Shown: positions 8,256 to 17,330 of the stretch, piece after piece
How positions within the stretch are numbered: the first letter of the stretch is position 1
How the letters are laid out: every line of letters begins with the position of its first letter
Source: Sphingopyxis macrogoltabida
GTDB lineage: Bacteria; Pseudomonadota; Alphaproteobacteria; Sphingomonadales; Sphingomonadaceae
Direction: 5' to 3'
DNA length: 64,000 nt
Assembly: GCF_001314325.1 (NCBI RefSeq)
Contig: NZ_CP009429.1
Span: 3,534,501-3,598,500 of the forward strand
The notes under the pieces: model-generated
The model's input: only the letters and a program-made list of their open reading frames with translations
Told to the model about the DNA's origin: nothing
Database searches by the model: none
Made by a program: the position numbers and the translations under genes

Positions 8256-10508
8256 ATGCGTAATCGACAATCGCTTATGGCTAGCGCCATCCTTCTCGCC
8301 GGGCTGATCTTACCGAATGCAGCCCATGCCCAAGTGGCCGAATCCGATCAAACCGTGATCGGCAGGGACGCTTCGACAAACGAGGGCGGGGACGGTGAAA
8401 TCGTCGTCACTGCGCGTAAGCGCTCTGAATCCGCGCAGAAAGTCCCGATCACGCTGTCGGTCGTCAGCGGCACACAGCTGCAGGAACAAAATCTGACCTC
8501 CATCCAGTCGCTGCAACAGGTGACCGCGGGCCTGACCGTTCGCACGACGCCGAAAAACTATATCAACCTGACGCTCCGCGGGCTTGGTACCGGCAGCGCG
8601 ACCGATGTGTTCGAGCAGTCGGTTGCCGCTTTCGTCGACGGCACCTACGCAGGCCGCGCGCCGCAGTTTAACGCCGCGCTGTTCGATTTCGACCGCGTCG
8701 AGATCATTCGCGGCGCCCAGGCCTCGCTCCTGTCGAAGAATACCAGTCTCGGCGCGCTCAGCCTGACGACGCGCAAGCCCGGCGAGGATTTCGGTTTCAA
8801 CATCGTCGGATCGCACGAGTTCGAACTCGGTTCCTACCATCTCGAGGCCGGGATGGACATTCCGCTGGCCGATAATCTGAAGGTCCGCATCGCGGGCAAA
8901 TATGGTGATCAGCACGGCTGGGTCCGCAATCCTAACGACAATAGCGAGGTGCCGCGCACCAAGACCTATGGCGGCCGCATCACGCTGGTATATGAACCGG
9001 CCGACAGTCTGGACGTGACCCTCTCCTATTCGCGTTTCCGTGCCAACACGATCGGCCTGCCGCTCGAATATTTCGCGGATCCTACGGGGCAGATCCGCTC
9101 GCTGGCGGTGCTGGCCGGCGATACGCAATTCGAACTCAATTCGGATCGCCGCGCGTCGGTCAGCTCGATCTATGGCCCCGATTACGACCGCACGACCGGC
9201 GACCGTGCGATCGCGACGATCAACTATGATCTCGGCGGACACACGCTGACGTCGGTCACCTCCTATTCGCACTATAAGGAAAACCGCTATTTCGACGCCG
9301 ACCATATCGTCGGCAACTATGTCGACGGCTTCTATTTCACCGGCAACCGCCAGTGGCAGCAGGAAATTCGGCTAACCTCGCCGGTAGACGAGGGCGCGCT
9401 CGATTATGTGATCGGCGCATCCTATTTCCACGAGGTCTGGCGATACCGCGAGAATGTGATCTCCCAATGCGTCGGCTGTTCGCCGGCGCAACTCGCGGCC
9501 TTTCCGACGCAGGGTGCCTATATCACCACCGACCGGCAGACGACGCGCGACCTCGCCGCCTTTGCCCAGGCCAACCTGCGGCTGACCGATACGCTGGGGC
9601 TCAGCGCGGGGATACGCTACACGAACGGGCGCCGAGCCGCGACGCTGACGCGCTTGACGACGATCCCGGGCTCGGTGACCGCCGTGCTCGCGCCGCCCTT
9701 CCCCGAGACGACACTCCACCGCAAGGAGAACAATGTCGACGGTTCGATAGGCATCAACTTCACGCCGCAGTCGAACCTGCTGTTCTACGCGTCGATTTCA
9801 CGCGGGACCAAGGCCGGCGGCTTCATCAACTCGCCGACCAATCCGTCGACGCCCATCGGCGCGGCCGCCACCGAATATGGCAATGAAACCGCAACGACCT
9901 ATGAAGTCGGCGGCAAGTGGACGCTTCCGCGGGGAGGCCGTCTGAATATTGCGCTTTTCAATACCGACGTCAGCAATTTCCAGCAGACCGTATTCATCAG
10001 TCCGCGCTTCATCGTCACCAGCCGCGACCTTCGCGCTCGGGGCGTCGAAGTCCAGGCATCCTATCAAGTCGCTGGTCCGCTGCGGTTCGACGGATCGGTG
10101 ACCTATGCGGATACCATCCGCACTAAGACAGGCGGTCTGCACGCGCAGGGTGCGCCGAAATGGAGCGGCAACGCGTCCTTCAACATCGAGCAGCCGGTCA
10201 GCGACGCGACGACCCTGACCGGCAATATCGGCTTGGAATTCCGCAGCTCGATCTTCCTAACCGATGAGGAACAGACGCTGGGCTATACCCCGTTCACAAC
10301 GGTTCCGAAAGGACAGAGCTACGCCTATCTCAACGGGCGCATCGGCATCCGCAATGAACAAGGCTGGGAAATCGCGCTGATAGGCAAGAATCTGACCAAC
10401 AAATATGTCTTCGACTACAGCACGCCCGCGCCTTCGGTAGGCCGAGGATCCTACGTTAACCCCAATATTCCGCGCACTATCGCACTGCAATTGATGTTCA
10501 AATACTGA
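8256..10508 (+). CDS. TonB-dependent outer-membrane receptor
   Basis: This receptor should import the locus substrate or a siderophore across the outer membrane using TonB energy. I start at ATG 8256, which has AGGGGA 8-10 bases upstream and begins a clean signal peptide (MRNRQSLMASAILLAG..NAAHAQ). A TonB box-like EIVVTARKR follows, then the plug (VPITLSVVSG, LTLRGLG, FDRVEIIRGAQASLL) and a 22-strand barrel ending in aromatic KY. The mature size (about 725 residues) fits the family. It is first in a plus-strand operon with an amidohydrolase and an MFS permease, under a palindromic operator, so import of an aromatic amide or conjugate is more likely than iron acquisition. Confidence 0.93.
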   Translation: MRNRQSLMASAILLAGLILPNAAHAQVAESDQTVIGRDASTNEGGDGEIVVTARKRSESAQKVPITLSVVSGTQLQEQNLTSIQSLQQVTAGLTVRTTPKNYINLTLRGLGTGSATDVFEQSVAAFVDGTYAGRAPQFNAALFDFDRVEIIRGAQASLLSKNTSLGALSLTTRKPGEDFGFNIVGSHEFELGSYHLEAGMDIPLADNLKVRIAGKYGDQHGWVRNPNDNSEVPRTKTYGGRITLVYEPADSLDVTLSYSRFRANTIGLPLEYFADPTGQIRSLAVLAGDTQFELNSDRRASVSSIYGPDYDRTTGDRAIATINYDLGGHTLTSVTSYSHYKENRYFDADHIVGNYVDGFYFTGNRQWQQEIRLTSPVDEGALDYVIGASYFHEVWRYRENVISQCVGCSPAQLAAFPTQGAYITTDRQTTRDLAAFAQANLRLTDTLGLSAGIRYTNGRRAATLTRLTTIPGSVTAVLAPPFPETTLHRKENNVDGSIGINFTPQSNLLFYASISRGTKAGGFINSPTNPSTPIGAAATEYGNETATTYEVGGKWTLPRGGRLNIALFNTDVSNFQQTVFISPRFIVTSRDLRARGVEVQASYQVAGPLRFDGSVTYADTIRTKTGGLHAQGAPKWSGNASFNIEQPVSDATTLTGNIGLEFRSSIFLTDEEQTLGYTPFTTVPKGQSYAYLNGRIGIRNEQGWEIALIGKNLTNKYVFDYSTPAPSVGRGSYVNPNIPRTIALQLMFKY

Positions 10509-10522
10509 TGGATGCCACTGGA

Positions 10523-10551
10523 GGCGGCGCATCGCGCCGCCCCTCTTTTTT
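10523..10551 (+). terminator. Rho-independent terminator-like hairpin after the TonB receptor
   Basis: GGCGGCGC-ATC-GCGCCGCC (10523-10541) is followed by CCTCTTTTTT, a classic intrinsic terminator shape. It lies between the receptor stop (10508) and the amidohydrolase start (10563). It may be a partial terminator that lowers expression of the downstream genes relative to the receptor. Confidence 0.8.
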
Positions 10552-10562
10552 GCGAGAATGAC

Positions 10563-12338
10563 ATGCATTTGACCCCAACATCGAAACCCGCGGCACAGGG
10601 CGCTTCGCTGGCGAGGCGCCCTTTCGCTTTTCGCATTGCATTGATGACGGCGCTTGCACTGGGCGTCGCCCCTGCATTGGCGGATGCGCGCTCGGCCAAC
10701 GACGCCGATGCAGTCTATTACAACGGCAAGATCGCAACCCTCGACAAGGCGTCGACGACCGTATCGGGGGTCGCGATCCGCGACGGCCGCTTCATAGCAG
10801 TCGGCGACGACAAACTCGCGCGCAGCTTTGTCGGCAAGGATACCGAGGTCGTCAATCTGCGAGGTCGCACAGTGATACCCGGCCTCAACGATTCGCACAC
10901 CCATGTCGAAGTTTATGGTCAACAAGCATCCGCCGTACCCTTGGCGAAGACGAAGACGGTCGCCGAAGCGCTGGCGGTGTTGAAATCCTTCGTCGCCACC
11001 CGTCCACCCGGCGAATGGGTGATCGGAAGCAGCTGGCATCCCCTCTCGCAGCTGGCCGAACATCGCTATCTAACGCGGGCAGAGCTCGACGCGGTCGCCC
11101 CTAACAATCCGATCTATCTGCCGACCGTCGGCCACTCAGCGATGGTCAACAGCGCAGCGCTGCGGCTGGCAGGGATCGATCGGCGTACCGTCGATCCGGC
11201 AGGCGGCAAGATCGAGCGCGACGCGAACGGCGAGCTGAACGGCGTCCTTCAGGAAAAGGCGGTCGAACATGTCGCCTCGCTGATTCCGCCCTATACGATC
11301 GAACAAATCGAGGACCAGTTCCTGCGCTCGTTCGAATGGGCTAATAGCTATGGCATCACGAGCGTCCTCGAAGGCGCGCTCCGGCGCGACCAGATCCGCG
11401 CGTTGCAACGCCTCATGGACGACCGGCGTCTGCCCGTGCGCGTCGGTGTCCTATGGGCCCCGAATGCCGCCGCGCCATTCGAAGACTGGCAGACGCTCAT
11501 GGAAGGCAACGGCTTTTCGTCGGGCTTCGGCAATGAATGGCTGAAAATCGCCGGGATCAAGATCGTCGCCGACGGCGGCATGACGCTGCGCACCGCATTC
11601 ACGACCGACGCCTATCCCGGCGATCCGCATTATCACGGCATCGCGGCGCTCACGCACGACCGTCTGCTTCGCCTGGTGGAGATCGCCAATACGAACGACT
11701 GGCGTGTTGCTACCCACTGCGTCGGCGACCAGGCATGCGACTGGGTGCTCGACGCCTATGAGGCCGCGAACCGCCAGCGCCCGATCGCCGATCGCCGCTT
11801 TGCCCTGATCCACGGCAGCCTGATCCGGGCGGATCAGTTGCGCCGGATGAAGGCGCTGGGCGCCCGATTGGAAGCGCAAAATCTGTTCATGTGGGACAAG
11901 GCTGCTACGGTCGAAAAGTTCCTGGGGACGGAAGCTGCCAATCGGGCCATCCCCGACCGCCTGGCGATCAACATCCTCGGCATCGATAATGTCTCGCTGG
12001 GCAGCGACTTTCCGATCAGCACGCTCAACCCCTTCGTCAACATGTACATCGCCGTCACACGCAAGGATTCGACAGGCACCGTCTATGGCGCCGACCAGGC
12101 GGTGACACGTGAGGAAGCGCTGCGCATGTACACCGTGTCGGGCGCGTTCGCGACCCGCGACGAGGATGCGAAAGGCACGATCGAAATCGGCAAACTCGCC
12201 GACATGGCCGTCCTGTCCGACGATTATTTCTCGGTCGATGCCGAGGCGATCAAGGACATCCGCGTGGAGCGCACCGTGGTCGGGGGCAAGACGGTCTTTC
12301 TCCGCCCCGACGCGAAGGCGGACGGGGATATGAAATGA
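10563..12338 (+). CDS. Secreted amidohydrolase, YtcJ/AepA-like
   Basis: This amidohydrolase-superfamily metal hydrolase of about 590 residues should hydrolyse an amide or related C-N bond. Metal-site motifs are NDSHTHVE (HxH), THCVGDQACDWVLDAYEAA, LIHGSLI, and SLGSDFPISTLNPF (Asp). The composite N- and C-terminal beta-sandwich (DAVYYNGKIATLDKA; GTIEIGKLADMAVLSDDYF) is typical of the YtcJ/AepA group. ATG 10563 starts a signal-peptide-like N-terminus (FRIALMTALALGVAPALADA), so a periplasmic location is likely. Its stop overlaps the MFS start by four bases (ATGA), implying translational coupling. In this locus it may split a conjugate before the product is carried inward; the substrate is unknown. 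Confidence 0.88.
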   Translation: MHLTPTSKPAAQGASLARRPFAFRIALMTALALGVAPALADARSANDADAVYYNGKIATLDKASTTVSGVAIRDGRFIAVGDDKLARSFVGKDTEVVNLRGRTVIPGLNDSHTHVEVYGQQASAVPLAKTKTVAEALAVLKSFVATRPPGEWVIGSSWHPLSQLAEHRYLTRAELDAVAPNNPIYLPTVGHSAMVNSAALRLAGIDRRTVDPAGGKIERDANGELNGVLQEKAVEHVASLIPPYTIEQIEDQFLRSFEWANSYGITSVLEGALRRDQIRALQRLMDDRRLPVRVGVLWAPNAAAPFEDWQTLMEGNGFSSGFGNEWLKIAGIKIVADGGMTLRTAFTTDAYPGDPHYHGIAALTHDRLLRLVEIANTNDWRVATHCVGDQACDWVLDAYEAANRQRPIADRRFALIHGSLIRADQLRRMKALGARLEAQNLFMWDKAATVEKFLGTEAANRAIPDRLAINILGIDNVSLGSDFPISTLNPFVNMYIAVTRKDSTGTVYGADQAVTREEALRMYTVSGAFATRDEDAKGTIEIGKLADMAVLSDDYFSVDAEAIKDIRVERTVVGGKTVFLRPDAKADGDMK

Positions 12339-13711
12339 GCACCATGGATACCGATCCCGATATGGGCACCGAAGCTGGCAAACGCAGCGTCGGCCAGATC
12401 ATCGATGACGGTCCGTGGAGTGGCTATCAAAAACTGATCCTGTTCCTCGTCGCGCTGACGATTGTCTTCGATGGCTTCGATGCGCAGGTCATCGGCTTTT
12501 CCATCCCGGCGCTCAGCGCCGAATGGGGGATCGATCGCGCGGCCTTTGCGCCCGTGGTTGCAAGCGGCGTCTTTGGTATGATGATCGGCAGCACGGTTAT
12601 CGGACCGATCGTCGACCAGATCGGGCGACGCGCAACGATCATCGGTGCGGTGCTGGTCTATGGCGCGGCGACGCTCGCCGCCGCGGCGGCGCCCGACATG
12701 ACCACGCTCGCCATCCTGCGCTTCGTGGCGGGCGCCGGCATCGGCGCGGCGTTGCCCGCGGCGACGACGATCGCGGCGGAATTCACGCCCGCTCGCTATC
12801 GCACGATCGCGATCGTCGCCGCCATCGTTTGTGTCCCGCTGGGCGGTCTACTCGCCGGACTGACCTCGCAGGCGATGCTGCCGGGTTTCGGATGGCGAAG
12901 CCTGTTCGTGATCGGCGGCGCGCTACCGTTGGCGCTGGCATTCTTCCTTATGCGCAGCCTTCCGGAATCGCCAAGCTGGCTGTCGCTCAAACCTCACCGC
13001 TCGGGCGAACTGGTCCAGCTGATGCGGCGGATGGGGCATGACATAGTCCCGGGCGCCCTTGCGCGGCAGCAAGCCGACGTCCTGCCTGGCGTAACGGAGG
13101 CGGCGGCCAAGATCTTCGGTGGCGCTCTGATCCGCCGCACTATGGCGCTATGGGTGATGTGCTTCTTGTCAATGCTGACGATCTACAGCAGTTTCAACTG
13201 GCTGCCGGCGCTGCTGACGGCTTCGTCGATGGAGAGCCGCGACGCCGGATACATGCTGACCGCCTATAACTTTGGTGGCGTTGCGGGCTCGCTGCTGAGC
13301 GCATTGGCCATTACACGCTTCGGATCACGCCCGACGCTGACGCCGGTCGCCTTCTTGGCCAGCTTCACCGCCTATGCCGCAACGACCTTCGATCCGGCAG
13401 CGCAAGCGTATGAACTCGCAATATTGTTCGCGATCAACGGCGCCTGCGTGAACGGGCTCCAGGCAGCAATCTATGCACTGTGCGCTCACAGCTATGCGAC
13501 CAATATTCGCGGGTTCGGCACCGCATTGACTTTGGCCGTCGGACGGATCGGCGCGATCGGCAGCGCCTTGGTTGGGATCGCCTTTGTCAGCGCCGGGCGC
13601 TTCGAAGCCTTCATGATCTTCTCTGCCTGCGCCATGCTTGGAGTGGCGACGATGCTGATGTTTCTTGATAGCCACATCCCGCCTGCCGACAAGGCCGCTG
13701 TGCAACGCTGA
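12335..13711 (+). CDS. MFS transporter, aromatic acid:H+ symporter (AAHS) type
   Basis: This 458-residue permease has 12 predicted membrane helices. The first helix carries DGFDAQVIGFSIPAL, matching the AAHS family motif DGxD(x)Q that is essential in PcaK and BenK, and the loop 2-3 motif GPIVDQIGRRATII follows. AAHS members import benzoates, hydroxybenzoates and related acids across the inner membrane. It is translationally coupled to the amidohydrolase and completes an outer membrane-periplasm-inner membrane uptake chain with the TonB receptor. It ends 20 bp before the convergent patatin gene. Confidence 0.92.
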   Translation: MSTMDTDPDMGTEAGKRSVGQIIDDGPWSGYQKLILFLVALTIVFDGFDAQVIGFSIPALSAEWGIDRAAFAPVVASGVFGMMIGSTVIGPIVDQIGRRATIIGAVLVYGAATLAAAAAPDMTTLAILRFVAGAGIGAALPAATTIAAEFTPARYRTIAIVAAIVCVPLGGLLAGLTSQAMLPGFGWRSLFVIGGALPLALAFFLMRSLPESPSWLSLKPHRSGELVQLMRRMGHDIVPGALARQQADVLPGVTEAAAKIFGGALIRRTMALWVMCFLSMLTIYSSFNWLPALLTASSMESRDAGYMLTAYNFGGVAGSLLSALAITRFGSRPTLTPVAFLASFTAYAATTFDPAAQAYELAILFAINGACVNGLQAAIYALCAHSYATNIRGFGTALTLAVGRIGAIGSALVGIAFVSAGRFEAFMIFSACAMLGVATMLMFLDSHIPPADKAAVQR

Positions 13712-13731
13712 AGAATGTGGCTGTACAGGGC

Positions 13732-14592
13732 TTAATTCCATGCCGATGCGACAGCGGCGGCTTCCCTCGTTGCCTGGGCGATGCCTGCACGGGCGGCGTC
13801 GGCCTGTCGCTCAAAGTCCATCAAATTCGGCCCCATTGCCGATTCAGCGGTCGCATCGGGTGTGATGAGGACGACAGCGGCACCATCGGCGCGCAGTCCC
13901 GCAACTTCGCGCTCCAACTGCCCGGCGATGTGGACGGGCGCCCGCGCGGTCTGGACGGCTATCACGACGACGATGTCGTGCCCTGTCGCGAGGTCGGCGT
14001 TGGTGAAGGACCGGAAGCCGCCGTCAATGTAGCGGCGCCCCTGAACGAATGTCGGCGGAAACATACCGGGCACGGCGCAGCTCGCGGCGACCGACGCAAC
14101 CAGATCGGCGCCCGACGCGCAGTCGAGAATTCGGAACGCGCCATTGTCCGCATCCACTGCGGTGCACGCGAAATAAGCCTCCGGCCAATCACGTCCTCTT
14201 GGCGCGCCCAGAAATTGTTCGACCAAGGCGAAGGCGGCCTCGGCCCCCATGGTCCTCGCAGCCAGTGCCTTTCGGCCGAAATCGCGGCGGACCTCCACCG
14301 GATCGCGGCCGCTGCCATGGGCATCGGCAATGACCTGCATCAGGCCGCCTGGCGATGCAGATGGCGGCGCGGCGGGTGCCATCGGTCGCTGCTGGAGCGA
14401 GGGTGCCGCCAGTGCCGACAGGTCTGCGGAAAGCCGAACGCGCGCGCCCAGAAGGGCCCCAGCGGACGTCCCGAAAACGCGATCGGCTATGGAAAGGTCG
14501 ATGCCCGCCTCCGCGAGTCCCGCAATGACACCCGTTTCCCAGGCGAGCCCGACCGGCCCGCCACCGCCGAGTACCAAGCCGCGCGTTTTCAC
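13732..14592 (-). CDS. Patatin-like phospholipase
   Basis: This 286-residue protein has the patatin catalytic dyad: the nucleophile elbow GTSAG (VFGTSAGALLGARV, near residue 43) and DGG in RRYIDGGFRSFTNADLA. The oxyanion glycine-rich motif LGGGGPVGLAWETGV is at the N-terminus. Such enzymes act as acyl hydrolases on phospholipids or other lipids. The start is GTG at 14592. It has no signal peptide, so it is probably cytosolic. It stands alone, convergent with the MFS gene and divergent from the M20 hydrolase gene. Confidence 0.9.
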   Translation of the reverse strand: MKTRGLVLGGGGPVGLAWETGVIAGLAEAGIDLSIADRVFGTSAGALLGARVRLSADLSALAAPSLQQRPMAPAAPPSASPGGLMQVIADAHGSGRDPVEVRRDFGRKALAARTMGAEAAFALVEQFLGAPRGRDWPEAYFACTAVDADNGAFRILDCASGADLVASVAASCAVPGMFPPTFVQGRRYIDGGFRSFTNADLATGHDIVVVIAVQTARAPVHIAGQLEREVAGLRADGAAVVLITPDATAESAMGPNLMDFERQADAARAGIAQATREAAAVASAWN

Positions 14593-14833
14593 GACGCTAC
14601 CGCCTGTGCCGCGCAGCGGCGCTCTCTCCCGAAATATAAGTTCACCAACGCTCTCCGCTGCCTATGATCATGCACCGATGGATATCAGGGCGGACGATAT
14701 CCGTTGGCCATGCTGGAATGGAGAAGTGAACTACAAACAATTGGTATTTAATCCGCCACCGAATTGCGAAGGTTGGCGGAATCCGGCGCCCGCCGAGCTT
14801 GCCTTATCCTCCCCATTTTGGAGTATGTGGACT

Positions 14834-16174
14834 ATGCCCCTTCCCACCGTCGGCAAGCGTCTGCCGATCCTGGCCGCTACTCTTGCAAGCGCGATGGCGA
14901 CGACACCGGCCTGCCTTGCCAAGCCCCTTGACGTGGCGGCGGAAAAGGCGGCGATCTCCAGACGGCTCGACACCGAATATCCGCAGCTCGACGCGCTCTA
15001 CAAGGATTTGCACAGGCACCCCGAACTCAGTCATCAGGAAGTGCGGACAGCCGCGAAGCTTGCCGCGGAGATGCGGCGGCTCGGTTTCGAGGTAACCGAG
15101 GGCGTCGGCGGTACGGGCATAGTCGCGATCCTCCGCAACGGCACCGGACCGACCGTGCTGGTGCGCACCGATCTCGACGCCCTTCCGATGGAGGAAAAGA
15201 CTGGTCTGCCCTATGCCAGCAAGGCGCGGCAGACGTGGCAAGGCAAGCTGGGTCCTGTCGCGCATAGCTGCGGCCACGACGTGCACATGGCGACCTGGAT
15301 CGGCACCGCAGCCATGCTGGCCGCAAGCAGGGAGCGCTGGAACGGTACGTTGATGTTTGCCGGGCAGCCGGGCGAAGAGGCCGGTGACGGCGCGCAGAAG
15401 ATGCTCGACGACGGCTTGTTCAAGCGGTTCGGCAAACCCGACTTCGGCTTTGCTCTCCATGTCGCGCCCGCGCCGGCTGGAGCGGTGATGTACAAATCTG
15501 GTGCCGTGCTCTCGAACTATGACGATATCGAGATCCGCTTCAACGGCCGCGGGGGGCATGGGGCGATGCCCGCGGCTACGATCGACCCGATATTGCAGGC
15601 GGCACGCTTCATCGTCGAGGTCCAGAGCGTCGTGAGCCTGCAAAAGGATCCGCTATCTCCGGGTATCATTTCGATCGGCGCGATTCAGGGCGGGTCCGCC
15701 GGGAATATCATTCCCGACACGGCAATTATCAACGGAACGATGCGGTCCTTCACACCCGAAACGCGGGCGGTTCTGCGCGTGGGAATAGAGCGCACGGCGA
15801 AGGCTGTGGCAGACATGGCTGGCGCACCGCCACCGGTAATAAAATTCTCCAACAGTTCCACCGCGGTGGTCAACGACGCCACGCTGACCAAATCCACCGC
15901 CGAAATCTTTTCCGCAGCGTTCGGACCCGCCGCGATCGAGCTTCCGACACCCAGCCCTGCCAGCGAAGATTATTCGGCCTTCATCGAGGCCGGCGTGCCG
16001 TCGGTCTATTTTTATATCGGCGGGACTGACCCAGCGAAGTTCACCGAGGCGCAGGCGAAAGGCGAGAGTCTGCCCGTCAACCATTCCCCACTGTTCGCGC
16101 CGTTACCCGAACCGACGATCCGGACAGGAACGGAGGCAATGACGCTCGCCATATTGGGCGCCTTGGCCCGATAA
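14834..16174 (+). CDS. Secreted M20 family amidohydrolase (AbgB/ILR1-like)
   Basis: This peptidase M20 (D subgroup) metalloenzyme hydrolyses N-acyl amino acids or aromatic amino-acid conjugates. Motifs are DLHRHPELSHQE, HSCGHDVHMATWIG (metal His/Asp), GEEAGDGAQKMLDDG (catalytic Glu pair), NGRGGHGAMP (dimerisation domain), and SPASEDYSAFIEAGVPS. ATG 14834 has GGAG 10 bases upstream; ATG 14825 is the in-frame alternative. The N-terminus (RLPILAATLASAMATTPACLAK) is a signal peptide, so export to the periplasm is likely. It could be a further member of the amide-conjugate catabolism of the preceding locus, but it has its own promoter region. Confidence 0.92.
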   Translation: MPLPTVGKRLPILAATLASAMATTPACLAKPLDVAAEKAAISRRLDTEYPQLDALYKDLHRHPELSHQEVRTAAKLAAEMRRLGFEVTEGVGGTGIVAILRNGTGPTVLVRTDLDALPMEEKTGLPYASKARQTWQGKLGPVAHSCGHDVHMATWIGTAAMLAASRERWNGTLMFAGQPGEEAGDGAQKMLDDGLFKRFGKPDFGFALHVAPAPAGAVMYKSGAVLSNYDDIEIRFNGRGGHGAMPAATIDPILQAARFIVEVQSVVSLQKDPLSPGIISIGAIQGGSAGNIIPDTAIINGTMRSFTPETRAVLRVGIERTAKAVADMAGAPPPVIKFSNSSTAVVNDATLTKSTAEIFSAAFGPAAIELPTPSPASEDYSAFIEAGVPSVYFYIGGTDPAKFTEAQAKGESLPVNHSPLFAPLPEPTIRTGTEAMTLAILGALAR

Positions 16175-16249
16175 TCTGATTGTCCACTTGGCTCAGCGTC
16201 GCGCGAATCGGTACATGTCGCAATGCTCTGCCGTCGCTAGCGTTCGGCC

Positions 16250-17032
16250 ATGACACTTGCTTCCGATATCCTACTCGCCAATCGCCTTGCGGACGTCGCG
16301 GGCACAGTGATCCGTCCTCTTTTTCGAGCAAAGCTCGCGCACGAGATCAAGGCAGACTTTTCGCCTGTGACCGAGGCTGATCGCGCCGCCGAGGAGGCAA
16401 TGCGTCGCCTGCTTGAAGTCGAGGCACCAAGCGACGGCATCATCGGTGAGGAATATGGCAGTGAGCGTCTCGATGCGAGCCGGCATTGGGTGATTGATCC
16501 GATCGATGGCACCGCGAGTTTCATGTCGGGCCGGCCGATCTTCGGCACTTTGATCGCTCTGCTGCAAGAGGGTTCACCTATCTTGGGCGTTATTGACCAG
16601 CCGATTTCAGGGGAGCGCTGGGTCGGCGCGGTCGGGCAACCGACGCTATTCAACAATCGGCCTGCAAAGACGCGGCGTTGCGGAAACCTCGCAGATGCTG
16701 TTCTTGCCGCTACAGGTCCGCATCATTTTAGCGAAGACGACGGCAAATGTTTCACGGCGCTTACTTCGCAGACCTCGCGTGCGCGTACTGTGTTCGGAGG
16801 CGACTGCTACAACTACGGGTTACTGGCAATCGGCCATGTGGACCTCGTCGTCGAAGCGGGGTTGAAGCTTCATGATTTTGCGGCGCTTATCCCGATAGTC
16901 GAAGGGGCGGGTGGAACCATGTGTGACTGGCACGGAAACCAATTGCACTGCGAAAGCGAAGGTCATGTGATCGCGCTTGGTGATCACGCACACATCGCGC
17001 AAGTGATCGACTTACTCGACTATTGTAATTAG
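16250..17032 (+). CDS. hisN: Inositol monophosphatase family phosphatase, HisN-like histidinol-phosphatase
   Basis: This 260-residue protein is of the Mg-dependent inositol monophosphatase fold, with metal-site motifs GEEYG, WVIDPIDGTASFMSG and LKLHDFAALIPIVEGAGG. The version GGDCYNYGLLAIGHVDLV and the overall length match the HisN histidinol-phosphatase group, which performs the penultimate step of histidine synthesis in many alphaproteobacteria. No other his gene is near, so a second copy or a different small phosphate substrate is possible. Codon use is somewhat less G+C-rich than in neighbours. Its stop overlaps the stop of the convergent xre gene by a few bases. Confidence 0.8.
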   Translation: MTLASDILLANRLADVAGTVIRPLFRAKLAHEIKADFSPVTEADRAAEEAMRRLLEVEAPSDGIIGEEYGSERLDASRHWVIDPIDGTASFMSGRPIFGTLIALLQEGSPILGVIDQPISGERWVGAVGQPTLFNNRPAKTRRCGNLADAVLAATGPHHFSEDDGKCFTALTSQTSRARTVFGGDCYNYGLLAIGHVDLVVEAGLKLHDFAALIPIVEGAGGTMCDWHGNQLHCESEGHVIALGDHAHIAQVIDLLDYCN

Positions 17033-17277
17033 CATAAGCGTATGGCGGACGCCGCGAAGCGAGTAGCCAACTGAGCATCGAGCAGTTCAGCGACGTCAAC
17101 GCCAAGAGCCACTGCAATTCGCTCGAGTACAAGCACCGACGGATTGCGCACGCCACGCTCGACGCCGCTGATGTATCCGCGATCAAACCCGCTATCGGTC
17201 GCAAAATCTTCTTGGCTGATCTCGCGCTCCTTGCGCAGCCGCCTAAGGTTCCAGCCGATGCGTTGTCGAACGTCCAT
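17029..17277 (-). CDS. Small Xre-family regulator, possible restriction-modification controller (C protein)
   Basis: This 82-residue protein is almost entirely a helix-turn-helix domain: RIGWNLRRLRKEREISQEDFATDSGFDRGYISGVERG. The SGxERGxRNPS region followed by IERI-like helices resembles C proteins of type II restriction-modification systems (C.PvuII, C.AhdI) in sequence and size. I start at ATG 17277; a TTG at 17292 extends the frame by five codons. Immediately upstream lie two dyad sites resembling C-boxes (GACTTATAAGTC and CTAATTAG-TC). It is divergent from a restriction-endonuclease-like gene. A simple autoregulated Xre repressor is the alternative reading. Confidence 0.78.
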   Translation of the reverse strand: MDVRQRIGWNLRRLRKEREISQEDFATDSGFDRGYISGVERGVRNPSVLVLERIAVALGVDVAELLDAQLATRFAASAIRLC

Positions 17278-17295
17278 CGGCCAGTAGATCAAACC

Positions 17296-17330
17296 ATGAG
17301 ACTAATTAGCCCACGACTTATAAGTCTCAT
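17296..17330. promoter_or_regulatory. Tandem C-box-like operator upstream of the Xre controller
   Basis: ATGAGACT (17296-17303) and AGTCTCAT (17323-17330) form perfect outer arms. Inside are the palindromes CTAATTAG (17302-17309) and GACTTATAAGTC (17315-17326). C-protein binding sites are classically tandem GACT-N3/4-AGTC elements, so this is a plausible two-site controller operator serving xre and the divergent nuclease-like gene. Confidence 0.65.
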
